Shown here: positions 48,928 through 56,504 of the stretch, in pieces
How the letters are laid out: each line of letters begins with the position of its first letter
Numbering within the stretch: the stretch's first letter is position 1
NCBI GenBank assembly: GCA_003161255.1
Contig: PMOQ01000015.1
Span: 78,600 to 136,428, forward strand
Direction: 5' to 3'
DNA length: 57,829 nt
Origin: Acidimicrobiaceae bacterium
Lineage (GTDB): Bacteria > Actinomycetota > Acidimicrobiia > Acidimicrobiales > RAAP-2
Translations under genes and position numbers: made by a program
The notes under the pieces: model-generated
The model's input: the letters and a program-made list of their open reading frames with translations, nothing else
Told to the model about the DNA's origin: nothing
The model's database searches: none

Positions 48928-50041
48928 CCGGGATCCTGCCGGGCATGGCCACCGCGGTGGCCGGCCAGCGTTTGCGGCTGACCGTGCTCAAGCGGCGGAG
49001 CAGGGCCAGGGCGCCGGGATCCTCCTCGATCGAGCGCAGCTCGACCGCGCCGTCCTTCACCATGGCGTCGAAGACCTCCCGGCCGCGCTCGGTCCGGATG
49101 ATCGTGAGCGTCCAGTCGTTGAACGCGCCGATCCCCCCCGTCGAGATGTCGGCGTGCTCGGCTGCGAAGTCCGGGCAGGCCTTGCAACCCTCGCGGGTCC
49201 AGGCGTGGGCCTCCTTGAGGGGAACCTCGTGGTACGAGCCGTCGTGCATCCAGAGCTGGAAGACACCCTTGATGTTCATCTTCTTGATCTCGGCGCGGGG
49301 CAGGCCGTAGCGGGCCTCGAAGAGCTCGGAGAAGATCGCGTCGTCGAAGGTCTTGGAGCAGAGCAACCCGACGGACAGGTTGAACCGACGGGCCACCTTG
49401 CCCGCCTTGCGCGCCGACATCACCGCGGTGGCCGATGTCTGGCAGCCCATGCCGATGAGGGCGATCCTCTCCGCGCCGCCGGCGATCGCGTCGCCATAGG
49501 CCATCGGGTTGGCGCAGTAGGTGTACCGGGATCCGGCGGTCGCGAGGACCTCCTCGCGGTTGCGGGCGACGGCGGGGATGGCGCGCCAGCTGGTGCCGTC
49601 ACCTTCCAGGTCCGAGACGAGCGCCGCATCGATCACGTCGTGCTCCAGCGCCCAGATCAAGAGCGCCGAGACGAATCCGCCGTCCTGGCCGACGTCGAGC
49701 GACTCGGGGTCGGTCGCGCGCGCGAGCACGATGTCCGACGAGATCCCGGCGACCTCCTCGTCGGTCCGCTCGCGGCCGAAGAGGTAGTTGTCGATCTCGG
49801 GCTCCCAGTTCCGAAAGCGCGGGCAGGCGCGGGTGCACAACGTGCAGCCCTTGACCCCATGGGTGCAGTCGTCGGTCCCGCCATCGGCCGCGATGTGGAA
49901 CGGCTTGTACCGCCCGCCCTGGTCGTCGTATTCCAAGACGTCGTAGGGACAGACGACGATGCAGGCGGCACAGCCGGTGCACAGGCCGGAGGTGACCACT
50001 TCCTCGTACAGGTGGGCCCAGTGGAGTTTTTCGGGAGGCAC
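48914..50041 (-). CDS. Coenzyme F420 hydrogenase/dehydrogenase beta subunit-like protein
   Basis: A 375-residue protein with two N-terminal [4Fe-4S] motifs, GLCTGCAACIVVCPYDVLEY and CTLCTRACPRF, and the FrhB/FdhB domains: DGGFVSALLIWALEHDVIDA, GMGCQTSATAVMSARK, VGLLCSKTFDD and a last cysteine pair ACKACPDFAAEHADIS. Such proteins pass electrons between F420 and a partner, or act on their own, as in sulfite or chlorophyll reductases. No partner gene is nearby. GTG 50041 follows TAGGGT by 6 nt, so the mRNA is likely leaderless. Confidence 0.88.
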   Translation of the reverse strand: MPPEKLHWAHLYEEVVTSGLCTGCAACIVVCPYDVLEYDDQGGRYKPFHIAADGGTDDCTHGVKGCTLCTRACPRFRNWEPEIDNYLFGRERTDEEVAGISSDIVLARATDPESLDVGQDGGFVSALLIWALEHDVIDAALVSDLEGDGTSWRAIPAVARNREEVLATAGSRYTYCANPMAYGDAIAGGAERIALIGMGCQTSATAVMSARKAGKVARRFNLSVGLLCSKTFDDAIFSELFEARYGLPRAEIKKMNIKGVFQLWMHDGSYHEVPLKEAHAWTREGCKACPDFAAEHADISTGGIGAFNDWTLTIIRTERGREVFDAMVKDGAVELRSIEEDPGALALLRRLSTVSRKRWPATAVAMPGRIPVKSS

Positions 50042-50057
50042 GGCGTTACCCTACTCA

Positions 50058-50072
50058 GGGGCCTCAGGCCCC
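50058..50072 (-). terminator. Short stem-loop after the exonuclease gene
   Basis: GGGGCC and GGCCCC pair as a 6-bp GC stem around a 3-nt loop between the exonuclease stop (50113) and the FrhB-like start (50041). It could end exonuclease transcripts. No T-run. Confidence 0.3.
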
Positions 50073-50085
50073 GGCAGTGAACCCC

Positions 50086-50127
50086 TCGGTCTCAGCCTGC
50101 GTCGGCTCGGTCTCAGCCTGCGTCGGC
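50086..50127. repeat. Perfect 21-nt tandem duplication at the exonuclease gene end
   Basis: The 21-nt unit TCGGTCTCAGCCTGCGTCGGC occurs twice without mismatch. On the minus strand the upstream copy carries the last codons and TGA of the exonuclease gene; the second copy lies just beyond. Likely a replication-slippage event. Confidence 0.7.
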
Positions 50128-51006
50128 CAGGGTGTGGGCCCGCTTGGCCAGCGACGGGTCGCGCAGGTATTCGCAGACCTCGGTGAATTCGGGCCTCGGG
50201 CCCTCCCAGCGCAGATCTTCGACGGCGCCCAGCAGGGACCGGTCCACCCGCAGCGTCGCGATGTCCCGGAACAGCATGGCCAGGTCCCGCTGCTCGGCCA
50301 GCCGCTTGGCCAGGCCGGCGGCGCCCCGGACCTTGCGCGGCGCCGGGGCCCACTCATCGGCGCTGTCCGGGATGGCCTCCAAATGGACGTAGTGCGCGAG
50401 CACGGTCGACGCCGACACCTTCCCCCAGCCCGACAGGCCGGGGAACCCGTCGGCCGAGTCTCCGACGAGGGCCAGCCAGTCCGGGATCGAGGTCGGGGAC
50501 ACCCCGTACTTCTCGATGACCCCGCCCTCGTCAGCCACCACGTCGCGCCGGCGATCGAGCTGGACGATCCGGTTACCGACGACGCACTGCGCGAGGTCCT
50601 TGTCGGGCGTGCAGATCACCACCTGGGCGACCTCGGGGTCGTCGGCCGCGACCGCGGCGGCCGAGGCCAGGGCGTCGTCGGCCTCGAGCTCGACGCTGGC
50701 CCACACCACCACTCCCATCGCCTCGAGCGACTCTTCCAAGAGGTCGAACTGGGCCCGGAGGACCGGGTCGATGCCCTCACCCGTCTTGTAGCCGGGCCAC
50801 ATCTCGTTCCGGAACGACTCGATGACGTGGTCGGTGGCGACACCGAGGTGGGTCGCGCCCTCGCCGAGCAGCATGAGGACCGAGAGCAGCACCCCGCGCA
50901 CCGCCCCGACCTCCTTGCCGTCGTCGGCGGCGTGCGGCGGGGCGCCGAAGAAGTGCCGGAAAAGCTCGTAGGTGCCGTCGATGAGGTGGACCCGCGTGCC
51001 TGCCAT
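50113..51006 (-). CDS. 5'-3' exonuclease / flap endonuclease, PolI N-domain-like
   Basis: A 297-residue stand-alone member of the 5' nuclease family related to the N-terminal domain of DNA polymerase I. Metal-binding aspartates are seen in HLIDGTYELFRHFF, SVELEADDALASAA, VICTPDKDLAQCV and LVGDSADGFPGLSGWGKVSA (the helix-hairpin-helix). It removes RNA primers or flaps during lagging-strand synthesis and repair, in addition to PolA. ATG 51006 lies 6 nt after CACACT, a weaker match to the leaderless signal. Confidence 0.92.
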   Translation of the reverse strand: MAGTRVHLIDGTYELFRHFFGAPPHAADDGKEVGAVRGVLLSVLMLLGEGATHLGVATDHVIESFRNEMWPGYKTGEGIDPVLRAQFDLLEESLEAMGVVVWASVELEADDALASAAAVAADDPEVAQVVICTPDKDLAQCVVGNRIVQLDRRRDVVADEGGVIEKYGVSPTSIPDWLALVGDSADGFPGLSGWGKVSASTVLAHYVHLEAIPDSADEWAPAPRKVRGAAGLAKRLAEQRDLAMLFRDIATLRVDRSLLGAVEDLRWEGPRPEFTEVCEYLRDPSLAKRAHTLADAG

Positions 51007-51075
51007 CGCCCTAGTGTGGCCGCCGAACGGGCCGGTGTCTCAGCCGGACCGACGAGGCACGGGAGGAGACGACAG

Positions 51076-51543
51076 ATGCCCAGGTTGGAGGCCGGAGTCA
51101 AGGCGCCGGCGTTCTCGCTTCTTGACCAGGACGAGAAGAAGGTGGCGCTGAAGGACCTGAAAGGGAAGCAGGTCGTCGTGTACTTCTACCCGGCCGACGA
51201 CACGCCGGGGTGCACGAAGGAGGCGTGCCAGTTCAACGAGAACCTGACCACCTTCAACCGCGCCGGCATCGCGGTCCTGGGCATCTCGCCGGACGGCGCA
51301 GTCAAGCACCAGAAATTCCGCAAGAAGTACGGCCTGAAGTTCCCGCTGCTCTCGGACCCGGCCCACACGACGATGGAGACCTACGGCGCCTGGGGTGAGA
51401 AGACCCTCTACGGGAAGAAGAGCATGGGCGTGATCCGCTCCACGTTCCTCGTCGATGAGAAGGGCGTCATCGTGAGGGCCTGGTACAACGTCCGGGCCGA
51501 CGGCCACGCGGCCAAGGTCCTCGAGGAGGCAAAGTCCCAGTAG
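51076..51543 (+). CDS. bcp: Thioredoxin-dependent peroxiredoxin, Bcp type
   Basis: A 155-residue peroxiredoxin Q. VVVYFYPADDTPGCTKEACQFNE holds the peroxidatic cysteine (GC in TPGCT) and, five residues on, the resolving cysteine (EAC), the pattern of atypical two-cysteine Bcp. YGKKSMGVIRSTFLVDEKG is the conserved later part. It reduces H2O2 and organic peroxides using thioredoxin. ATG 51076 follows GGGAGGAG. Divergent from the exonuclease gene, with 69 nt between the starts. Confidence 0.93.
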   Translation: MPRLEAGVKAPAFSLLDQDEKKVALKDLKGKQVVVYFYPADDTPGCTKEACQFNENLTTFNRAGIAVLGISPDGAVKHQKFRKKYGLKFPLLSDPAHTTMETYGAWGEKTLYGKKSMGVIRSTFLVDEKGVIVRAWYNVRADGHAAKVLEEAKSQ

Positions 51544-51547
51544 TAGT

Positions 51548-52837
51548 TCAGCCGGGCCGGAATGCAGTCATGTTTTCTTGCACCCGGTCAATATCGCGGC
51601 CGGACACCTGAGCCTCCTCCGCGTGAGCGGGCCAATTGCGAACTCCGTCTAGTACCTCGTCGAGCACTCTTTTCGGCGAAGGCACAAGGAACCTGTCTGC
51701 GAGTTCCAAGAGATCGTTGCGACTGATGCCCTCGAATTTCCCGTTCACCGACATTTGGTGACGGTGGGTCCAGTCGCCGCTTGGGTTATACGCATAGTTG
51801 ATGTCGTACGCAGGAGCTAGCGACCAGGATCCGGTTTGATCGCAGCAGAATGACAGGTTCTTCGTGTGATCGTCCCGATTGACGGCGGCCACATTGAAAG
51901 CAACTCGCCGAAACGCTTGTTCCAGTGCGTCGGGTCCGAGGGCAAGTCGATCAATGACATCAAAATACTGAGCGTATGAGTGAGTCCCGGCCAGATTGAA
52001 GTCAAGGTGATCGAGGGCGCACAACGATTGGACGTGGACCTTCGAACTATCAGAAGGGCGATCAAACCGTCTCGTCATAAAGTGAGCTCGGTCCCCTTCT
52101 TGCTGTACTCGGCACGGCATCATGGCAATGCCACAACGTTGGGCCATGATCGAGTAGGCGTACTCGATTCGCCCGTACCCGGCCGTACTACCGAACTGGC
52201 CCTCCTCCACTCCATCGAGCTTGAGAAGCCAATGTTCGAAACCCTCGGGAGCCTCAAACTGGCCTGATCGAATCTGGCCGGTGGTGGGGTTGAAACACAC
52301 CACCGCCTTTGGGCGTGCTCCGCCAGCGGACGTACCAACCTGGATCAGTTCCTGGAGAGCTCTGAGAGTCTCTTCGTCGCCCGTGAATTCCCCTCGCATG
52401 GCTTTGCGAGCAGCAACCACGAGGTCCGCCAGTTGGACGGCGGTTGCCTCGTGTCCTCGATCCTCGGCGGGTGGAACGTATTCGAGTGCCCCCATGGCTC
52501 GGTCGGACGCGTACGCGAGTCGATCGAGCGATGTGATCTCAGTTTCTGGGATGCCTTCATCGGCGAGTTTCGCCGTGACCAACGCGTTGCCAAATCGATC
52601 GGGCAACGAGTCGGCCAGCATGGCTGGCAGGCGGTAGAAGGTCCGTTCGGGCAGATCAGGGAATTGGTAAGGCGCGCGACGCGTTGGCATCCGAAGGGGA
52701 GAGAGTTCGACGCAGCGCCTGATCCACGAGTCCTGGTACTCGAAGACGTAGTACCCGGTGGTCGGATCAAGACTCACGGCTCCCACACTGACGTCCCAGA
52801 CGAGCACCTCGATGACAGCGACCCGGTAGTACGGCAC
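51548..52837 (-). CDS. hipA: HipA-family serine/threonine kinase toxin
   Basis: A 429-residue HipA-like kinase. It has the N-terminal subdomain with YYVFEYQDSWI, the nucleotide loop QVGTSAGGARPKAVVCF, HWLLKLDG, FDRPSDSSKVHVQSLCALDHL, the catalytic NRDDHTKNLSFCCDQ and the metal motif WSLAPAYDINYAYNP. E. coli HipA phosphorylates glutamyl-tRNA synthetase and causes persistence. The GTG shares one base with the hipB stop (TAGTG). The module lies between bcp and fpg with lower GC than its flanks, suggesting acquisition. Confidence 0.88.
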   Translation of the reverse strand: MPYYRVAVIEVLVWDVSVGAVSLDPTTGYYVFEYQDSWIRRCVELSPLRMPTRRAPYQFPDLPERTFYRLPAMLADSLPDRFGNALVTAKLADEGIPETEITSLDRLAYASDRAMGALEYVPPAEDRGHEATAVQLADLVVAARKAMRGEFTGDEETLRALQELIQVGTSAGGARPKAVVCFNPTTGQIRSGQFEAPEGFEHWLLKLDGVEEGQFGSTAGYGRIEYAYSIMAQRCGIAMMPCRVQQEGDRAHFMTRRFDRPSDSSKVHVQSLCALDHLDFNLAGTHSYAQYFDVIDRLALGPDALEQAFRRVAFNVAAVNRDDHTKNLSFCCDQTGSWSLAPAYDINYAYNPSGDWTHRHQMSVNGKFEGISRNDLLELADRFLVPSPKRVLDEVLDGVRNWPAHAEEAQVSGRDIDRVQENMTAFRPG

Positions 52838-53169
52838 TAGGTGCGCTGTTTGCGGACTCGGCGACGCCCCTGTCCGGTTCGTTGCTGTTCTCGCAGCAGC
52901 TGAAGGGGGCTTACCGCGGGGCTCAGTGGTGGCGTGAGCGACGCAAGCCAATCCTCGCAGCCCAGGGCCCGGACAACTTTGACCAGCGAGGCCAGATTCG
53001 CACCGGAACCGGTTTCGAGGTGTTTGAGGGCCCCTCCCGAGATTCCGGCCAGACGAGCTAGGTCGTCTTGGGTCATTTCAGCCTGAATCCGTCTCAGGCG
53101 AATGCTGGCTCCCAGTTCGATCAGCCACTCCGAGGTGGAACGGTGCCGTCGGTAGGAGGACATATTCAT
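52837..53169 (-). CDS. hipB: HipB-family Xre antitoxin/repressor
   Basis: A 110-residue protein with an Xre helix-turn-helix: LGASIRLRRIQAEMTQDDLA, RLAGISGGALKHLETGSGAN, then LASLVKVVRALGCEDWLASL. The C-terminal tail is basic (RTGQGRRRVRKQRT). It would bind and neutralise HipA and repress the operon. GGAGGT lies about 9 nt before the ATG at 53169; an ATG two codons later is possible. It overlaps hipA by one base. Confidence 0.87.
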   Translation of the reverse strand: MNMSSYRRHRSTSEWLIELGASIRLRRIQAEMTQDDLARLAGISGGALKHLETGSGANLASLVKVVRALGCEDWLASLTPPLSPAVSPLQLLREQQRTGQGRRRVRKQRT

Positions 53170-53330
53170 GACTATTAACCTCCGGAACCTCCATTAACAG
53201 CTCTAATAGTATCTGTTTGGCGAGTCCCCGCACTATCTTGAAGCAAGAATCTATATAATAGTGACTTGTAAGAGCGATTCTCCGGATAAAGTATATATTT
53301 ATGGCGCCGTTTCCGCTTGACAACCCCACC
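53170..53330 (-). promoter_or_regulatory. AT-rich control region of hipBA
   Basis: About 160 bases much richer in A and T than anywhere else nearby. On the minus strand TATTAT/TATATA at about 53252-53263 can serve as -10 boxes. ACTAT at the left and ATAGT at the right frame a CTTG-CTT-CAAG dyad, a possible HipB operator. No full match to the E. coli TATCC-N8-GGATA operator is seen, although TATCC occurs once. Confidence 0.45.
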
Positions 53331-53439
53331 GGTCACAGCCGCCGAGGATGATGGCAACTAGAGATCACCTAGGAGGCGGGCTTCGAACCCATCCCAAGCT
53401 CACCTCCGCAGGTTTGGGGGACCGTCGACTGGTGTCCGA

Positions 53440-54216
53440 TCATGTCTGGTGCGCTTGACACCAGAATGACGTTCGTCCCCCGATGACCGACCTCGCCAGC
53501 GGGTACCCGTCCCTGGGGCACAGACCTCCGGGCACCCGGGCCGCCATGAGGTCCCCGGCATGGGAGCCACCCCGCCTGAGCAGCATCGAGGTCGTTCTGC
53601 GGATCTCGTGATGCAGGCGCCTGAGCTCGTCATCGTCCAACGAGGCGGCGGGCCGCTCGGGCGAGAGGGCGGCCCGCCAGAGCACCTCGTCGGCGATCAG
53701 ATTGCCAACCCCGGCGAGGCGGGACTGGTCGAGGAGCCGTGCCTTGAGGGCGATCCCCCTGGATCGCGCGAGCAGTGCCGAGCGCAGCTCGGCCAGCGTC
53801 ACCGACGCGGCGTCGGGACCGAGCGCGGCCTCGTCCGGGTCGATCGAGACACGGCCCAGGCGTCTCGGGTCGTGGAACTCGACGGCGCCTCCGTCGGTCA
53901 TCGCGAGTGCGAACCTGAGCCAGCGGGGCTGCAGTACGGCCGGTGAGTACAGGAGCCGCTCGAGTGCGGGCTGGCCGTCGATGACGAGTCGACCCGTCAT
54001 TCCGAAGTGCATGCCGAGCGTCGCCGAGTCCGTGTCGAGGAGCAGCCGCTTGCCGCGCCGCCTGGCCACAGTGAAAGTGGCGCCCTCCAACGACGCGAAG
54101 CGACCGGGATCCGTCGCGCAAGCGTGGAGGTCGTGAAGCTGGACCGACGCGACTTGGCGTCCCACGAGCCGCTCGGCCAGGCGCCGGGAGAGCTCGACCT
54201 CGACCAGCTCGGGCAT
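53440..54216 (-). CDS. Fpg/Nei-family DNA glycosylase with altered zinc-finger ligands
   Basis: A 258-residue member of the formamidopyrimidine-DNA glycosylase family. The N-terminus MPELVEVE keeps the catalytic proline (after Met removal) and glutamate; RRRGKRLLLD holds the conserved lysine, MHFGMTGRLV follows, and LLDQSRLAGVGNLIADEVLW is the helix-two-turn-helix. The C-terminal zinc finger reads C233-x2-D236-x16-C253-x2-H256 instead of four cysteines. It excises oxidised bases from DNA. ATG 54216 lies 6 nt after TACCGT, marking a leaderless start. No Shine-Dalgarno sequence. Confidence 0.87.
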   Translation of the reverse strand: MPELVEVELSRRLAERLVGRQVASVQLHDLHACATDPGRFASLEGATFTVARRRGKRLLLDTDSATLGMHFGMTGRLVIDGQPALERLLYSPAVLQPRWLRFALAMTDGGAVEFHDPRRLGRVSIDPDEAALGPDAASVTLAELRSALLARSRGIALKARLLDQSRLAGVGNLIADEVLWRAALSPERPAASLDDDELRRLHHEIRRTTSMLLRRGGSHAGDLMAARVPGGLCPRDGYPLARSVIGGRTSFWCQAHQT

Positions 54217-54222
54217 GCAAAG

Positions 54223-54228
54223 ACGGTA
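54223..54228 (-). promoter_or_regulatory. Leaderless -10 element of the Fpg-like gene
   Basis: On the minus strand TACCGT ends 6 nt before the ATG at 54216. The hexamer lies in the 24-nt gap after the upstream DHA2 gene, so the Fpg-like gene probably has its own promoter. Confidence 0.55.
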
Positions 54229-54240
54229 GTTGGGCTCGAA

Positions 54241-55737
54241 CTAACTGGCCCGGGCGTGCTCCGTTCCGGTCGCCAAAGTCTCGGTTTGCACGGTGGACCG
54301 TCGCCGGTGTTTCAGCCGCAGGGATGAGAGGAATGCCGCGATGGCCATGAACCCCATCGCCGCGTAGAACGCCGAGTGCAGCCCGCTGTTGAACACTGCG
54401 GTGAGGTGGCGCGGTAGCGACGTGGTGCCGACGAAGATCTGGAACGCCAGCTTCTTGGAGATCGAACGCGCGGCCACGAGGATGGCCACCGCGAACGAGA
54501 AGACCATCCCGACGTTGGAGAAGGTGCGGAGCAGACCGTTGGCGGTCCCGAACGCGTTGCCGGGGACCACGGACATGACGGCCGTGGTATTGGCCGGGAA
54601 GAACCCCGCAGAACCGATGCCGCTTACCGTCGACGCGACGATGACGAGTTCGTACGGGGTCTTCACGCCGAGTTGCGCGTAGATCGCGAGCGAGACGATC
54701 TGGACCAGCAGTCCGACCGTGGCCGGCCACACCGGCCCGATCCGATCGGCCAGCCGGCCGCCATAGGGGGCGAAGGCGCCGCCGATCAAATAGCCCGGAA
54801 CGAGCAGGAGCGACGCGTGAAGCGGTGACAGGCCACGGACCCCTTGCAGGTACATGATCACGAGGAACAGCACCGCGAAGTTGCCGACCGACTGGAACGT
54901 CGCGGCCAGAAGCGTCGACGGCATGGTCGGAATCCGGAACAACGACAGATTCACCATCGGTTCGCTCACGTAGCGCTCGACGAAGGCGAAGATGATGACG
55001 AACACGATCCCGATGGCCAGCGCGGCTTGGACCTCACCGCTGAAAGAAACGGTGGCCAGCTTCACCATCGCCCACAGGATGAAGAAGAGGCCGATGCCGA
55101 GGGTGATCATTCCGGCCCAGTCGATCCGTTGGCGCTCCCGTTGCCCGCGGTCGTGCAGGTACGGGATCGCGACGGCCAACGCGCCGATGCCGGTCGGCAC
55201 GTTGATCCAGAAGATCCAGCGCCACGACACGTAGGTGATGATGACGCCGCCGAGCAGGATGCCCAGGATCGAGCCGACGTTCCATCCGACCGCCTGGAAT
55301 CCGAACGCGCGACCGCGCCGCTCGGCGGGGAAGTTGTCCGCAAGCACGGCACCGCTGTTGGCGGTGATGAACGCGCCGCCGAGTCCCTGGAGCACCCGAA
55401 AGCCGATGATCATGGCCCCGTTGGCGGCCACGGCACACAGGGCCGAGCCGATGATGAAGACGAGGAAACCGGCCTCGTACATGCGCACCCGGCCGAACAT
55501 GTCACCCAGTCGGCCGACCTGGGTCGCGGTGAGCGTGATCACCAACAGGTAGCCGACGATCACCCAGATGACCCCCGACAATGCGATGTGCAGGGAGCGT
55601 TCCATCGACGGCAGGGCCAGGACCACGATCGTCGTGTCGACGGCGGCCATCACCACCCCGACGACCACTATCGCCAGCACAAGAGCCGGCTTGGTCCTCG
55701 GTGCGACCGCGCTGGGCGAGTCCAGGATGTCGGCCAT
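54241..55737 (-). CDS. MFS multidrug exporter, DHA2 (EmrB/QacA) family
   Basis: A 498-residue transporter with about 14 transmembrane segments. It has motif D1 VVMAAVDTTIVVLALPSM, motif A VGRLGDMFGRVRMYEAG, FRVLQGLGGAFITANSGAVL and a motif-C-like GSILGILLGGVI. DHA2 pumps export cationic drugs, dyes or natural products by proton exchange. CAAGCT lies 6 nt before the ATG, a weak leaderless match. Alone except for the downstream Fpg-like gene. Substrate unknown. Confidence 0.9.
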   Translation of the reverse strand: MADILDSPSAVAPRTKPALVLAIVVVGVVMAAVDTTIVVLALPSMERSLHIALSGVIWVIVGYLLVITLTATQVGRLGDMFGRVRMYEAGFLVFIIGSALCAVAANGAMIIGFRVLQGLGGAFITANSGAVLADNFPAERRGRAFGFQAVGWNVGSILGILLGGVIITYVSWRWIFWINVPTGIGALAVAIPYLHDRGQRERQRIDWAGMITLGIGLFFILWAMVKLATVSFSGEVQAALAIGIVFVIIFAFVERYVSEPMVNLSLFRIPTMPSTLLAATFQSVGNFAVLFLVIMYLQGVRGLSPLHASLLLVPGYLIGGAFAPYGGRLADRIGPVWPATVGLLVQIVSLAIYAQLGVKTPYELVIVASTVSGIGSAGFFPANTTAVMSVVPGNAFGTANGLLRTFSNVGMVFSFAVAILVAARSISKKLAFQIFVGTTSLPRHLTAVFNSGLHSAFYAAMGFMAIAAFLSSLRLKHRRRSTVQTETLATGTEHARAS

Positions 55738-55785
55738 GCTTCTAGCTTGCCGTGCCCCGCCGGCGGAGCGGCAATCTCGGGGTGC

Positions 55786-56301
55786 TCAGGTCCGGCAGAA
55801 CCAGTCGGGGTGACCCGGTCGGAGCCCCGAAGCCCCGTCGTTGCCGGGCGGACCAAACGAGTGCCGGAAGGTGAAGGCGGCCGGGGTCGAGCCGTGGTCG
55901 CGCAGAAGAAGCAGACGGTCCTCGGCCTCGTCGGTCGAGGGGCGGTGGCCGGCCGGGACCCACCACAGACAGGTCGTTGCCTCGGCGACGGCCTGGAACC
56001 AGGCGCGTCGACCACGCAACACGGCACGGTGGAGGTCGCCGTAAACAAACGCGGCGAGCTGTTCGATCGACTCCCACACGCTCATGTTGACGAGCACGCC
56101 GTGACTGTCGCTCTGGTCCCACTCGAAGGCCACGACCGAGGTGGCGTTGCCTTCCTCGGTCTGCAACCGCCACACAAAACCGGGCGCCCCGTCGGCTGCC
56201 GCGTTCACCCGATCGAGCGCTGCGAAGAACCCGGCCAGCTGTTCGGAATCCGCCGGAGCGACCAGCCGACCGATGTTGACCTGGGCGACGTGGTGGTCCA
56301 C
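55786..56301 (-). CDS. DUF3291 protein
   Basis: A 171-residue protein of the DUF3291 family, with a ferredoxin-like fold related to antibiotic biosynthesis monooxygenases: HVAQVNIGRLVAPADSEQLA, FFAALDRVNAAADGAPGFVW, VNMSVWESIEQLAAFVYGDL, RRAWFQAVAEATTCLWWVPA and a C-terminal FTFRHSFGPPG. No activity is established. GTG 56301 is used because TACGCT lies 7 nt upstream and conservation starts there; the open frame goes on to 56334. Confidence 0.8.
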   Translation of the reverse strand: MDHHVAQVNIGRLVAPADSEQLAGFFAALDRVNAAADGAPGFVWRLQTEEGNATSVVAFEWDQSDSHGVLVNMSVWESIEQLAAFVYGDLHRAVLRGRRAWFQAVAEATTCLWWVPAGHRPSTDEAEDRLLLLRDHGSTPAAFTFRHSFGPPGNDGASGLRPGHPDWFCRT

Positions 56302-56360
56302 GGGACGAAGCGTAACGATCGGCGCGGACGCCATGCGCCTGGGTCTGCCGGTGCCCCTGG

Positions 56361-56504
56361 TACCCTGGCTGGGAGTGCTCCGATCCAGTCTTCGATCGGA
56401 ACTGGCGCACCCGCGGACTGCGGTTCCTTTGCACTCGACCCCCGCGCCGTAGAGACCATGGGCCTTCCGAGGGCCCGCATGACGAGAAGTAGAGAAAGCG
56501 GAGC
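56361..56504 (+). promoter_or_regulatory. Promoter and long leader of the DEAD-box helicase gene
   Basis: TACCCT at 56361-56366 is a likely -10 element, giving a leader of about 130 nt before ATG 56505. CCAGT ... ACTGG at about 56383-56403 can form a small stem. GAAAGCGGAG serves as ribosome site. Long leaders are common in RNA-helicase and cold-shock genes and may control expression. Confidence 0.4.
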
